Source: CAVXHV01 sp963761445 (lineage in GTDB: Bacteria; Planctomycetota; Planctomycetia; Isosphaerales; Isosphaeraceae). From it: DNA of 64,000 nt. The notes below the pieces were generated by a model. It was not told the origin of the DNA and searched no databases. It saw only the letters and a list, made by a program, of their open reading frames with translations. Position numbers and translations under genes: made by a program. Shown one piece after another: positions 36,711-46,670 of this stretch; within the stretch, counting starts at the first letter, position 1, and each line of letters starts with the position of its first letter. The stretch covers positions 434,001 through 498,000 of the forward strand of contig CAVXHV010000002.1 in NCBI GenBank assembly GCA_963761445.1, read 5' to 3'.

Positions 36711-37901
36711 TTAGATCTTGAAGAAGATCTTCCGCTTGTACAGCCAGAGGCAGATGAGCCAGAGCACGCCCAGAGCGGACAGGCCTCTGACAAGTGGTCC
36801 GAACGGCCCGGCAAAGACGTACGGGCTGGAGTGCGTCTTTATCGTGGCACAGATGAACGGCTTCATGAGATGATACATCACGTACATCGCAAGGGAGTTC
36901 GCGCCGACGGCGGCCACGGGCAGCGACCAGAGCTTGTATCCACGCACGTCGATCGCCCAGTAAAAGGCAGCCAGCATCCAGCACGTCCAGGCGCTCGACG
37001 CAACGACCCACGACGGCGTCCAGATGCGCTTGACGATCGGGCAGACCGTGGCGTCCATGAGCCAGCCGAGCATCCACAGGATCACGCCTGCGAAGAGCAG
37101 AATGCGGGCTTTGCTCCCGCGGTCGCGGCTTGACAAGAGCAGCTCGCCGGCGAGCATTCCAATGATCATGGTGGCGATCGATGGAATGAAATTGAGAGTC
37201 GCGTATCCCTCGGGATTGTGAAAGAATGGTTTGTCGCTGGGCCGCGGGAACAAGTTGAGGAACCACCGATCGAACGCCGCGGCCACGTTCGCGTTCTTGT
37301 TCCAGTGGGCAAAAAGCCCGCGCATCAGGAGCGACGGCTCGTTGGCGCCGTAAAGACCGTGGAGAAACTTGGGGCCGGGCAACGGGTAAAGCGCGAAGAG
37401 CAGCCAATCGGCGAACAGGATCAGGACCGCCGCCGCGAGTTGAACGCCCATCGGCCGCCCGACCACCAGAAACGCGAATGAGTAGCCCAGGCCGATCTGT
37501 CCCAGCACATTTGTGAACGAAAAATCGGTGCGCGAGCCGCCGTTCGATGCAAGGAAGACGGCAAGGACCACGAGAATGATTGAACGATCAAGCGCGTGAC
37601 CGAACAGCCGTAGCCATCCATCGCCACGAGCGCGCCGGCGGTTGTAGGAAAAGGGCATCGAGACGCCGACCAGGAACATGAATGACGGTTGAATCAAGTC
37701 CCAGAACACGCAACCGCGCCACGGAACGTGGTCGAGCTGCTGCAGCAGCATTTCCCGGGTGATCGAGAAGTCGTCTCCATTGGCGTAGCTCAGGCAGCCG
37801 AAGGTGGCGATCCCTCCCGAAGCCATCGCCAGCATCACGAAACCGCGGTAGGCGTCGATTGACCGCAGGCGCCCTGGATCCGATTCTTGCGGGGAAATCA
37901 T
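36711..37901 (-). CDS. DUF5009/heparan-alpha-glucosaminide acetyltransferase-like membrane protein
   Basis: From ATG 37901 the protein has 396 residues. It opens MISPQESDPGRLRSIDAYRG-FVML, the family signature RLxSIDAYRGFxML, and has about ten membrane helices. Other family marks are PSFMFLVGVSMPFSYNRRRA, a His-containing loop near DHVPWRGC and NSLAMYVMYHLMKPFI in the last third. Relatives transfer acyl groups across the membrane to sugars. The in-frame extension to 38384 runs antisense to the permease gene and is rejected. The gene is convergent with the repeat protein. Confidence 0.88.
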   Translation of the reverse strand: MISPQESDPGRLRSIDAYRGFVMLAMASGGIATFGCLSYANGDDFSITREMLLQQLDHVPWRGCVFWDLIQPSFMFLVGVSMPFSYNRRRARGDGWLRLFGHALDRSIILVVLAVFLASNGGSRTDFSFTNVLGQIGLGYSFAFLVVGRPMGVQLAAAVLILFADWLLFALYPLPGPKFLHGLYGANEPSLLMRGLFAHWNKNANVAAAFDRWFLNLFPRPSDKPFFHNPEGYATLNFIPSIATMIIGMLAGELLLSSRDRGSKARILLFAGVILWMLGWLMDATVCPIVKRIWTPSWVVASSAWTCWMLAAFYWAIDVRGYKLWSLPVAAVGANSLAMYVMYHLMKPFICATIKTHSSPYVFAGPFGPLVRGLSALGVLWLICLWLYKRKIFFKI

Positions 37902-38163
37902 CGCAGCGTGCCCTCCGGGCAGAGCGGCCCAGCAAGGAGGGTGCTCCTTTCTGCGATCCGCGACGCGACAATTGTATGGCATCACGGGCGTTCGTGACAG
38001 GCGCTCGTTCCTCTCGCGCTCGGGGTACCTTGACGGGGTTCTTCCCGCCTGGGCGGGTTTGCGTTCGCTCATTCCTTCCCGTAGGCTGTTGGCTCGGCCG
38101 ATCCCGGTCGTGGGAGCACGCGACATCGTGCCGCTGCGCCTTTTTGCCTCGAGGAAGGATGGG

Positions 38164-39684
38164 ATGAGGTTGAATCTGTCGAGCCTTTTCCGGCGCAAAA
38201 ACGTCGACCAGTTGATCCGCGAGATGAATTCGAGCGAGCGCCTCAATCGCCGGCTCGGCCCGCTCGCACTGACCGGCTTGGGCGTTGGTGCCACGATCGG
38301 TACTGGGATATACGTTTTGATCGGAGAGGTCGCAAAGGATACGGCGGGGCCGTCCCTGATGCTCTCGTTCCTGCTGGCAGCCATCGGCTGCGGCTTTGCC
38401 GCACTTTGTTATTCCGAGCTCGCGAGCATGGTGCCGGTCGCTGGTAGCGCGTATACCTATGCGTATACAACTCTGGGCGAGATCGTCGCCTGGATCATCG
38501 GCTGGGACTTGATCCTGGAGTACGCAATCGGCTCGAGCGTTGTCGCCGCGGGCTGGTCGAAATATCTCGACTCGCTGTTGCGTAACGTACTGCACATCCA
38601 TCTCGATCCGCGACTGACCGCGGCGCCCTGGGATTATAGCCTCACGCAAGGGAAATTCTTCTGGCAGACTGTGACGCTCCCGGGAGGCGAAACCTGCAAC
38701 GCCTGGATCAATTTGCCCGCGGTCTTCATCACGGCTGTCATCACGGTGATCCTGGTGATCGGCATCAAGGAAAGCGCCGGGTTCAACGCGACGATGGTGT
38801 TCTTGAACATCGCCGTGATTCTGGCCGTCGTCGGCATCGGAGTTTCTTACATCAATCCCGGGAACTGGCATCCGTTCCTGCATGAGGAGAAAGGATGGCC
38901 CGGGGTCGCCGAGGGCGCCGGGCGAATTTTCTTCGCTTACATCGGATTCGACTCGATATCCACCCACGCGGAGGAGGCGCGGCGTCCGCAGCGCGACCTG
39001 GCGCTGGGGATTCTGGGTGCCCTCGCAATCTGCACCGTCTTGTACGTGGCGGTGGCCGTCGTGCTCACCGGAATGATCCCTTATCGCCTGATCGACAGGG
39101 GCGCGCCGCTGGCCGCCGCCTTTCAATCCAAGAACCTGACGCTCGCGAGCGGATTGATCACGGTCGGCATCCTTGCGGGCATGACCAGCTCCCTCTTGGT
39201 CGGCAATCTCAGCCAGCCGCGAATCCTGCTGGCGATGGCGCGAGACGGCTTGCTGCCCCAGGGAGTCTTTGCGGCGGTGCATCCGCGATTCAAAACTCCG
39301 TGGAAATCGACCATCGTGGTGGGGGTGGGCGTCGCTCTTGCGGCGGCGCTTGCCCCATTGGGCTTTCTGGCCGAGCTGGTGAGCATCGGCACCCTTTTCG
39401 CATTCGTGGTCGTTTCGGGTGCCGTGTGGATTCTCCGCAGGACCGACCCGGCCACGCCGCGTCCGTTCCGCGCGCCGGGCATCCATTTCGTCTCTGCCAT
39501 GGGAATCCTGGTCAACGGATACATGATGGTCTCCCTCGGGCGCGATAACTGGATCCGCCTGGGTGTCTGGCTGGTGCTGGGGCTGCTGATCTATTTCGGC
39601 TATGGGCGAAGGCATTCGGTTTTGCGGCGCGACGCAGGCGAGGCTGGACGCGCGGCCGACCCAGCCGGCTTCTCCCCTGAGTGA
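38164..39684 (+). CDS. APC superfamily amino acid permease (CAT-like)
   Basis: A 506-residue integral membrane protein from ATG 38164 (MRLNLSSLFRRKNVDQLIRE). Helix 1 carries GLGVGATIGTGIYVLIGEVA, the substrate-binding GxGIGTGIF-type motif. GAGRIFFAYIGFDSISTHAE and RRPQRDLALGILGALAICTV are typical of cationic amino acid transporters, and SQPRILLAMARDGLLPQGVF marks the later part. About 12-14 helices. Located between proline/hydroxyproline genes, it might import an amino acid for them, which is inference. Divergent from the acyltransferase. Confidence 0.9.
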   Translation: MRLNLSSLFRRKNVDQLIREMNSSERLNRRLGPLALTGLGVGATIGTGIYVLIGEVAKDTAGPSLMLSFLLAAIGCGFAALCYSELASMVPVAGSAYTYAYTTLGEIVAWIIGWDLILEYAIGSSVVAAGWSKYLDSLLRNVLHIHLDPRLTAAPWDYSLTQGKFFWQTVTLPGGETCNAWINLPAVFITAVITVILVIGIKESAGFNATMVFLNIAVILAVVGIGVSYINPGNWHPFLHEEKGWPGVAEGAGRIFFAYIGFDSISTHAEEARRPQRDLALGILGALAICTVLYVAVAVVLTGMIPYRLIDRGAPLAAAFQSKNLTLASGLITVGILAGMTSSLLVGNLSQPRILLAMARDGLLPQGVFAAVHPRFKTPWKSTIVVGVGVALAAALAPLGFLAELVSIGTLFAFVVVSGAVWILRRTDPATPRPFRAPGIHFVSAMGILVNGYMMVSLGRDNWIRLGVWLVLGLLIYFGYGRRHSVLRRDAGEAGRAADPAGFSPE

Positions 39685-39696
39685 CGAGCTCGACTC

Positions 39697-40986
39697 ATGG
39701 GCACGAGTGACGAAATGCCTCGATCCCGCCCCTGGCCAACTTCCGGCCCGCTCATGATTCTGGCCGTCGCCTCGGCGGGTTGGGTCTTCGACGTCTACGA
39801 AGGTCAGCTCTTCACGATTTTCAAGACGCCGATGTTCAGCGAATTGACCGGCGCCGATCGATCGGTCATCGACTGGCAGGGCAACCTCGGCTTTGCGGTT
39901 TTCTTGCTCGGAGGCGCAGCCGGCGGCCTCTTCTTCGCAATGCTCTCCGATCGCTTCGGACGGGCGCGAATGATGGCCCTCACCATTCTCATCTACTCGG
40001 TCTTTTCCTCGCTGACAGCTTTCGCGCAGTCGGCTCTTCAGGTTCACGCGCTCCGGTTCCTCGTGGCGCTTGGCACGGGCGGAGAATGGGCGATCGCCGC
40101 TGCCCTCGTTGCCGAGACATTTCCGTCGCACTCGCGCGCCAGAGCAGCGGGAATCTTTCACGCGTCCAGCGTGATTGGAACAGGCCTGGCGTCACTTACG
40201 GGAATGCTGTTTCAGGGCCCTGGCTCGTGGCGATCGGGCTTCCTGCTGGGCCTGCTGCCTGCCCTTCTGGTGCTCTGGATCCGCGTTGGGATCCGCGAAA
40301 GGCGGCCTTCGGCAGGCCGAGAAGTGGAGTCCTCGACCACGGTGAAGACGGCGCACCCAATGGGTGAGCTCGGCGAGCTCTTCGGCACCCAGCCGTGGCG
40401 ATCGCGTGCGCTCCTGGGCCTGGGCCTCGCCACGATCGGTCTGGCAACCTTCTGGGGCATTTTCGCCTGGAGTCCCGAGCTCGCCGGCACGATCCTCGGC
40501 GCGGGGCTCTCCGAAGCCCGTCGCCAGCAGATGGGCAGCCGCGCGTATTTGCTGATGAATTTCACAGGCGGATTGCTCGGACTGCTGGCATTCGCACCCC
40601 TGGCCTCCTGGCGTGGCCGCAGGTTCGCATTTGCGGTTTATCACATCGGAGCCGGCGTGACGGCCCCGGTTTGCTTCCTGGCCCCCAGCACCTACGTCCA
40701 AGCCCTCTGGCTCTTGCCGGTGATGGCCTTCTTCGTGCTGGGCATGCACGCGGGTTACGCAATTTATTTTCCCGAGCTCTTTCCCAGGAGGCTGCGTGCC
40801 ACGGGCTCGAGCGCCTGCTTCAACCTCGGGAGGGTATTCGGCGCCGTGATCCTGCTGGTTCGCGGCATGCTCGGCGCGGCGATCGGCCTGCGCTGGGCCG
40901 TGGTCGCGATGTCGGGCTTGTTCTGGGTGGGGCTGGCGATCTTGTGGTTCGCGCCAGAGACGCGCGGGAAGGAACTGCCGGACTAG
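39697..40986 (+). CDS. MFS transporter
   Basis: A 429-residue, roughly 12-helix transporter of the sugar/acid:proton symporter type. It has the family loop motif LSDRFGRARMMALTILIYSV between helices 2 and 3 and RFLVALGTGGEWAIAAALVA in helix 4-5. SHSRARAAGIFHASSVIGTG follows, with FPRRLRATGSSACFNLGRVF in the second half. The substrate may be a carboxylate or sugar, but the sequence alone does not decide. It starts 12 bases after the permease stop on the same strand, so co-transcription is likely. Confidence 0.9.
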   Translation: MGTSDEMPRSRPWPTSGPLMILAVASAGWVFDVYEGQLFTIFKTPMFSELTGADRSVIDWQGNLGFAVFLLGGAAGGLFFAMLSDRFGRARMMALTILIYSVFSSLTAFAQSALQVHALRFLVALGTGGEWAIAAALVAETFPSHSRARAAGIFHASSVIGTGLASLTGMLFQGPGSWRSGFLLGLLPALLVLWIRVGIRERRPSAGREVESSTTVKTAHPMGELGELFGTQPWRSRALLGLGLATIGLATFWGIFAWSPELAGTILGAGLSEARRQQMGSRAYLLMNFTGGLLGLLAFAPLASWRGRRFAFAVYHIGAGVTAPVCFLAPSTYVQALWLLPVMAFFVLGMHAGYAIYFPELFPRRLRATGSSACFNLGRVFGAVILLVRGMLGAAIGLRWAVVAMSGLFWVGLAILWFAPETRGKELPD

Positions 40987-41040
40987 AGCCTCCGTGTAAC
41001 CCGCCCCGATGCGGCGGTGGGTAATTCGCCCGCGATGGCG

Positions 41041-41730
41041 TTATGCGCTCAGCGATTCCAGTCGCGTGATCCATTGGCGAAAATGTGCGCACTCGCGACA
41101 GATCGTCTCGAGACCGATCTCAATAGCAGCGACGTTCCCATGAATCGGTTTACGGTACTCGGGGATCAAGTCGATGATGCGTTGCGAGGGATGTGTGTCC
41201 GGCGAATCGTTGATCTCTTCGGGCGATGAGAATGCAGCGCGAATTCCCAGGAGTTCCACCCGAAGATCGGTTCGCCCGATTGCCGCTGCAAATTTCTCGC
41301 AGTCGCTGAAGAGGACAGCTTCAAACTCGTGCATTACGACGAAAGGGATAAAACGTCGTGTGTCGCGAAGTTCTTTGTCAATTTCGGCAAGCAGAGCGGA
41401 CGCGACGTGGTTCCCCTTGTCCCGGAACGGCAGAACCGCTGCTTCGTATCGGCCCGGCCAGGAATTAGCCTTTCTTTGGTCGCCCGGCATACCGTAATAA
41501 TCGACGAGTGTAGTCATATAAATGCGATCATCAGACCGCAAGTGGCGAAGAATCTCTGAACGGACCTCGGGCCAGCCGCGTACACCGCCGCGTTTGCTGC
41601 GTAAGCGGGCGTTTCCCGTGATTCTCGCGTCGACCCTCGAGAATCCTCGGGGCAACCAGTATCGGGCAAGAACCTCGTTGACAAACGTCTCCTCGGTTTC
41701 GCCCTCAACGAGGATTAGGAGCCTAAGCAC
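41041..41730 (-). CDS. DUF4276 family protein (TOPRIM-like), partner of the adjacent ATPase
   Basis: A 229-residue protein opening MLRLLILVEGETEETFVNEV, the conserved Glu motif of DUF4276. It continues with YMTTLVDYYGMPGD (acidic strand end) and VMHEFEAVLFSDCEKFAAAI. This E...D...E layout is that of TOPRIM-like metal centres. The start overlaps the end of the upstream ATPase gene by eight bases, so the two proteins are likely made together. Pairs of an SMC/OLD-like ATPase and a TOPRIM-like protein occur in phage defence (PARIS, OLD/Gabija), so a defence effector role is plausible but unproven. Confidence 0.85.
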   Translation of the reverse strand: MLRLLILVEGETEETFVNEVLARYWLPRGFSRVDARITGNARLRSKRGGVRGWPEVRSEILRHLRSDDRIYMTTLVDYYGMPGDQRKANSWPGRYEAAVLPFRDKGNHVASALLAEIDKELRDTRRFIPFVVMHEFEAVLFSDCEKFAAAIGRTDLRVELLGIRAAFSSPEEINDSPDTHPSQRIIDLIPEYRKPIHGNVAAIEIGLETICRECAHFRQWITRLESLSA

Positions 41731-42898
41731 GTGCAGGTCTCCCGCCGAACTGGTTCTTCTCCCAAAGTTGGCCCAGGCTGTATTCGTCGAGCCACTGCTC
41801 TAAGTCTTTTGAGTCCAAACGATCGATGCGCGTGGCGCCATCTTCCAGTTGCGCCACCAGCACGTCCTCCGGCTCGACGTGATCGAGGAGCAAGGCCGAT
41901 TGAGTCGACACAATGATCTGAGTCTTCGTCGATGCGGTCTTGATGAGATTCGCGAGCATCGTGATGGCGTACGGGTGCAAACCCAGCTCTGGCTCGTCGA
42001 CCAGGATCACGGACGGCCTGAGCGCCGGCGGTTGCAGAAAGAGCGTGCACAGACAGATAAAACGCAAGGTGCCATCCGATAGCGCCGCGGCGTCAAAATA
42101 CTCATCTGAAGCTTTGTGATTCCACTCCAGCCGGATCTTTTTCGGGTTTAGGCGAAGCGGTTCCAAATGGAAGCCACGAATGAACGGCGCCACGAGCTGG
42201 ACCGTTTTCAATATGAGCTTATATTCCGCCGGATGGTGCGTCGATAGGAACGAAAGGTAAGCGGCCAGGTTTCCTGCATTCGTACGAAAGACGCGATTGT
42301 CGTCAACATCCCCGGTCGCCTTCATCGGCGAGCTCGTGCTCGTATCATGGAAGTGGTAAATCGACCAACCGGACAATCGCTGTCGCATCCAACGTGCGGC
42401 GTTTTTTTTCGACTGACTGATCCCGGCCTCCTTTCCGTCTCCTTTCAGTTTCCCTTTATACACACTCGGATGCTTGGCCTCGTCCCGAAAACAGTACCAC
42501 TCGTTGTGAATGTATAACCTGTCCTCCGCAGTTGGCGATAACGCGACGTGGTACGCGTCCTTGCCGCCGTCAAACGAGATTTCAAGCTCGATTCGGTCGG
42601 TAACCTTTGACCCAAAGTGAAGTACCTTCGATGCGCCACCACACACATCGGCGTATCGAACAAGATTGCCGCTGCCCAGCTCTCTCAACAGACGGAAGAC
42701 CTCTAACAGATTTGACTTCCCGGATCCATTTGCGCCAATCAGGACGTTAAGCGGTCGCAAGGCGAGCTTTTCAATCGCCTTGATGCTTCGAAATCCCTTG
42801 ACAGAGATGTAGTCGAGCGCGAAGTCGCGAAGTTGGGACTCTTCGTGGTCGTCGGCGCGTGTTGGGTTCACGATCGACATACCGTTGTCCTGTGGCAT
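41723..42898 (-). CDS. AAA (AAA_21/OLD-like) ATPase
   Basis: A 391-residue ATPase of the ABC/SMC type. FALDYISVKGFRSIKAIE leads to Walker A GANGSGKSN at about 55-63. The signature region is FDAAALSDGTLRFICLCTLF, Walker B with D-loop is VILVDEPELGLHPYAITMLA, and the His-switch region IIVSTQSALLLDHVEPEDVL. The middle has no TOPRIM or coiled-coil of SMC length. A second ATG at 42880 (MSIVNPTRADD) could be the start. One line counted by hand (42361-42420) is about 53% GC against about 73% in a typical line elsewhere, hinting at foreign origin. It forms an overlapping pair with the DUF4276 gene. Confidence 0.9.
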   Translation of the reverse strand: MPQDNGMSIVNPTRADDHEESQLRDFALDYISVKGFRSIKAIEKLALRPLNVLIGANGSGKSNLLEVFRLLRELGSGNLVRYADVCGGASKVLHFGSKVTDRIELEISFDGGKDAYHVALSPTAEDRLYIHNEWYCFRDEAKHPSVYKGKLKGDGKEAGISQSKKNAARWMRQRLSGWSIYHFHDTSTSSPMKATGDVDDNRVFRTNAGNLAAYLSFLSTHHPAEYKLILKTVQLVAPFIRGFHLEPLRLNPKKIRLEWNHKASDEYFDAAALSDGTLRFICLCTLFLQPPALRPSVILVDEPELGLHPYAITMLANLIKTASTKTQIIVSTQSALLLDHVEPEDVLVAQLEDGATRIDRLDSKDLEQWLDEYSLGQLWEKNQFGGRPARA

Positions 42899-42977
42899 CG
42901 AACCGTTCGGATAGAGACTCGATAATGATTATTCTGTCCGGTTCGTCGGTTCGATGCAAACCGAAGCGAGGACGGAA

Positions 42978-45964
42978 TCATCCGCCGTCCCCCCCTTCCA
43001 CCTCCTCCGGTGCAAACCCGCGCCGCATCGTGTTCTCCGTGACGCACCGCGTGAGCATGAATTCATGAAGATAATCGTGCCCACCCGCCTTCGTGCCGAT
43101 GCCCGAGAGCTTGAACCCGCCAAACGGCTGGCGGGCGACCAGGGCACCCGTGATGCCTCGATTGATGTAGAGATTGCCGACCCGGAATTCGCGCTTGACC
43201 CGCTCGATATTGGCAGGGCTGCGCGAGTAGAGGCCACCCGTCAAAGCATAGGGCGTTGAGTCCGCGATCCGCAGCGCGTCGCTCAGATCACTCGCTTTCA
43301 GCACCGCCAGCACCGGGCCGAATATTTCCTCCTGGGCGACGCGGGCCCGCGGGCCCACGTCCGCGACAATCGTATGGCCCACGAAATACCCGCGGCTGGC
43401 CAGCTCTCCGGGGTCTGCCTGATAGACCACGTCGCCCTTCAGCGGCGGCGATCTTCTGATACTCGAGAACGCGGCTCCGCGCCTGGGCGTCGATCAATGG
43501 GCCGATGACGGTCTCCGGATCTTCGGCGGGCCCGATCTTCACCGCGCGCGCCGCCTCGACCAACCGGGCCAGAAAAGCGTCGTGATTCTCGGCAAGAACG
43601 ATCACGCGCGAGCACGCCGAGCATTTCTGCCCCGAATAGCCAAACGCGCTCGCGATCACTCCAACCACCGCCTCGTCCAGATCGGCGTCATCGTCGACCA
43701 GGATTGCGTTCTTGCCCCCCATCTCGGCGATCACCCGCTTCACGTGGTCCTGCCCCGGCGCAACCACCGTCGCCTGGCGGTTGATCAAGAGACCGACCTC
43801 GCGCGAACCCGTGAACGCAATCAAGTCGACTTCCGGATGATTCACCAGCGCCGCTCCGGCCTCTTCCCCCAGACCTGGCAGATAATTGAGCACGCCCGGG
43901 GGAAGGCCCGCCTCGCCCAGAATCTGAGCCAGGTGCCACGCGATCACCGGCGACTGCTCGGCAGGCTTGAGCACCACCGTGTTGCCGGTGACCAGGGCCG
44001 CGACCGTCATTCCCGTCGGGATCGCCAGCGGAAAGTTCCAGGGCGGTATCACCACCGCCACCCCGCGCAATCGGCTCGGTAAAATTCGTCTCACCCGACG
44101 CATCGCAGCGCAGCGGCTCGGCCAGCCTGCCCATCTCGCGTGCGTAGAATTCGCAGAAGTCGATGGCCTCGGCGATATCGCCGTCCGCTTCGGCCCAGGG
44201 CTTCCCGCACTCAAAGACTTCCCACGCCGCCAGCTCGAACCGGCGTTTGCGCAACAGTCTCGCCGCCTCGAACAGGACCGCCGCTCGCTTCGCCGGTGGA
44301 GTCATCGACCAGCCAGGAAACGCCTTGCGGGCCGCAGCGACCGCGGCTTCCGCGTGCTTGACCTCGGCCAGAGCGACCTGACCCACAATCCGCGAGCTGT
44401 GGCCGGGGTCGACCGAAGGCAGCCGCCGAGCCTCTGTGTGAATGTCGTGGCCATCGATCGAAAGGGGATACGACCGCCCGAGCTGCAAACGCACGGCTTC
44501 AATCGCCTGCCGCATCGCCTCGCGGTTCTCCGCCCGCGCGAAATCCACCGGCGGCTCGTTCCGAAACGGCGAAACCGCGGACCCGGATACCGCGGCCGAA
44601 GCGCCGCTCTTGGGCCGTCGTTTGAGCGTGAGCATCTTACCAACCTCCTCGGGGTCACGGAGCAATTCGTCGACGGGTGTCTTTTCGGCGAGACTCGCCT
44701 TCAGAAACGACTCGTTCGACGTGTTCTCGAGCAACCTGCGCACCAGGTACGCCATCCCCGGCAGGATGGCTCCATACGGCGTATACACCCGCACGCGGTG
44801 CCCACGTTCGACCAGCCCTTTTTGAATCGCGTCGCCCATGCCATAGAGCGTTTGCAGCTCGTAAGCGCTCTTGGGCAAGCCTTTCGACTCGGCCGCCGCA
44901 ATCGCGTGCGCGAGGCTCCGCACATTGTGGCTGCCGAAAGCCGGGCGCAGCGCCTCGTGGTTTTCGATCAGGAAACAGGCGCAGCGCTCGAAACAGGCGT
45001 CGCTCTGCCACTTTTGCAGATAAACCGGCTCGGGCCAGCCCAGCCGCCGCGCCGTGGCGACCTCGTAATCCCAGTACGCTCCTTTGACGAGGCGAATCGT
45101 GATCGGCGAACCTCGGCGTTTCACCCAGTCGCGCAGCATCCGCAGCTCGGCCAGGGCATCCGCGTGATAAGCCTGCACAACGATGCCGACGTCCGGCCAG
45201 TCGCGGAATTCCGGTTCCTCGAGCACGCGGCAAAACAGTTCGTAGGAGAGCGCTCGATAAGCGTATTGCTCCATATCGACATGGATCTGGGCACCCCTCT
45301 CACGAGCGACCCGCAGAATCGGCCGCAGCCGCGCCGAGGCATGGTCAATTGACTTCTCCGCGTGGATCGGCTCGAACTGTGCCGTCAGGCTCGTTAGCTT
45401 GAGCGAGAGATTGACGCGAGGAATCGGGCCCTGGTCGTCGCGATCGATGAGGGCGATCTCCCGCGCGGAACCGATCGGGCCCTCCAGGTCGCGAAGGAGC
45501 GTCAAACAGGTTTGCTGATACACATCTGCTTCGAGCTCGCTGATCACCGCCTCGCCCAGAAGGTCGGCCGTGAACGCGAGCTTGCGGCGACGCAGATCCA
45601 CGACCGTCTGGATCGCTTCCGCCGGAGTCGCGCCCGCGATGAATTTACGAGCCATGAGGCCCGCCGCGTGACGAGCCACAGCCGCAAGCCACTCTTCCCG
45701 GGCTGAGCCAGGGGGAGCCAGCTCAAGCGCCATGCTCAACCACCACGGAACGCGATCGCCCGCTTCGCCCAGGTATTCCGCCAGGTGTCGCCGGATGGCC
45801 TGGTCCGTGTGCAACGCCGGCAGCGCGTCGATGAACCGGAAGAGCTGCACCCGCACCAGTGCGTCGTCGAGCGTCGCGGCGATGAACAGGTTTTCCCACC
45901 AGGCGCGATGCCAGGGGCGGGGACCCCGACCCATGCGCTCAAACAGCTCCCGGCCGATCTCCAT
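42978..45964 (-). CDS. putA: bifunctional proline dehydrogenase / P5C dehydrogenase, two frameshifts
   Basis: About 995 residues. The N-terminal half is an FAD proline dehydrogenase barrel: FIDALPALHTDQAIRRHLAE, NLSLKLTSLTAQFEPIHAEK, AQIHVDMEQYAYRALSYELF, ITIRLVKGAYWDYEVATARR and YGMGDAIQ. The C-terminal half is an aldehyde dehydrogenase acting on glutamate semialdehyde: VVIPPWNFPLAIPTGMTVAA, FTGSREVGLLINRQA, Glu in IAEMGGKNAILV, Cys in GYSGQKCSACSRVIV and the tail RQPFGGFKLSGIGTKAGG. One-base breaks lie near 44070 and 43440. There is no DNA-binding domain, as in many minimal PutAs. It oxidises proline to glutamate and fits the proline/hydroxyproline theme of this block. Confidence 0.9.
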
Positions 45965-46367
45965 GGTCCGGCGCTCGAGCGATGTTCGAGCAATTGGCTG
46001 CGCCAGCCGGGACGGGCACGCCGTCTGCCAGCGCGACAGCGGGTCCGGGATTCGAGTCGATGTCGGTGCTTCCTTCAGTTGTCGAACCGGCCGGCATGGA
46101 TAGAGATTCCCTATTCATTTTTTTATCATCGCCGCGGAAGGCATACCATTATAGGGTCGCAATGTGCGCAAAGGGATTGGGTGGCGATCGGGCATCAGCC
46201 ACAACACAAGCCGCCACCCGCGCGAATGAGTGCGCAGAAGAAATGCGCACGGAAACTTCACCGATTTTCGTCGTCCCGCTACGAAGATTGGATCTCACAC
46301 GTGCCGAGGCAACATTCGAGTTTCTTTCGATTGTTGTTCTAAACACCACCTGGTTCCCGCTTTAGCA
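45965..46367. other. gene-free stretch upstream of putA
   Basis: No protein-like frame was found. The part next to 45964 presumably holds the putA promoter. Confidence 0.4.
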
Positions 46368-46477
46368 CGTGACGCGAACGCGACGAGAACTCGCCGCGGC
46401 GAGACGAGAAGGTGACGAGAGGGTGACGAGAGGGTGACGAGAACGGGACGTGGGGTGACGAGAACGCGACGAGGACG
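46368..46477. repeat. degenerate short tandem repeat (GTGACGAGA-type units)
   Basis: About nine imperfect units built on GTGACGAGAA or CGACGAGAAC follow one another with spacings of 9-15 bases. The repeats run directly into the 97-bp duplication, which begins with the same TGACGAGAACG word. Confidence 0.65.
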
Positions 46478-46670
46478 TGACGAGAACGATTGATTCGGCA
46501 ACCCCGCGACCTCACGTTTCCAGCCCCCGGAGGGGGCGCCAGCACGTAGCCAGGGTGCGTCAGCCCCTGGAACCTGACGAGAACGATTGATCCGGCAACC
46601 CCGCGACCTCACGTTTCCAGCCCCCGGAGGGGCGCCAGCACGTAGCCAGGGTGCGTCAGCCCCTGGAACC
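46478..46670. repeat. 97-bp tandem duplication at the end of the DUF1501 gene
   Basis: Bases 46478-46574 and 46575-46670 are near identical; differences are one T/C and one G missing in a G run. The second copy contains the last codons and stop of the DUF1501 gene. The first copy repeats that tail and the downstream hairpin GCCCCC-GGA-GGGGGC (46523-46537). The unit may therefore be a duplicated gene end plus terminator. Confidence 0.85.

Noticed and set aside
37588..40161. Very long minus-strand open frame of 857 codons
   Set aside because: It is antisense to the permease and MFS genes, whose own frames have clear family motifs. Its residues are dominated by Arg, Asp, Glu, Gly and His, as expected for an opposite-strand frame in high-GC DNA.
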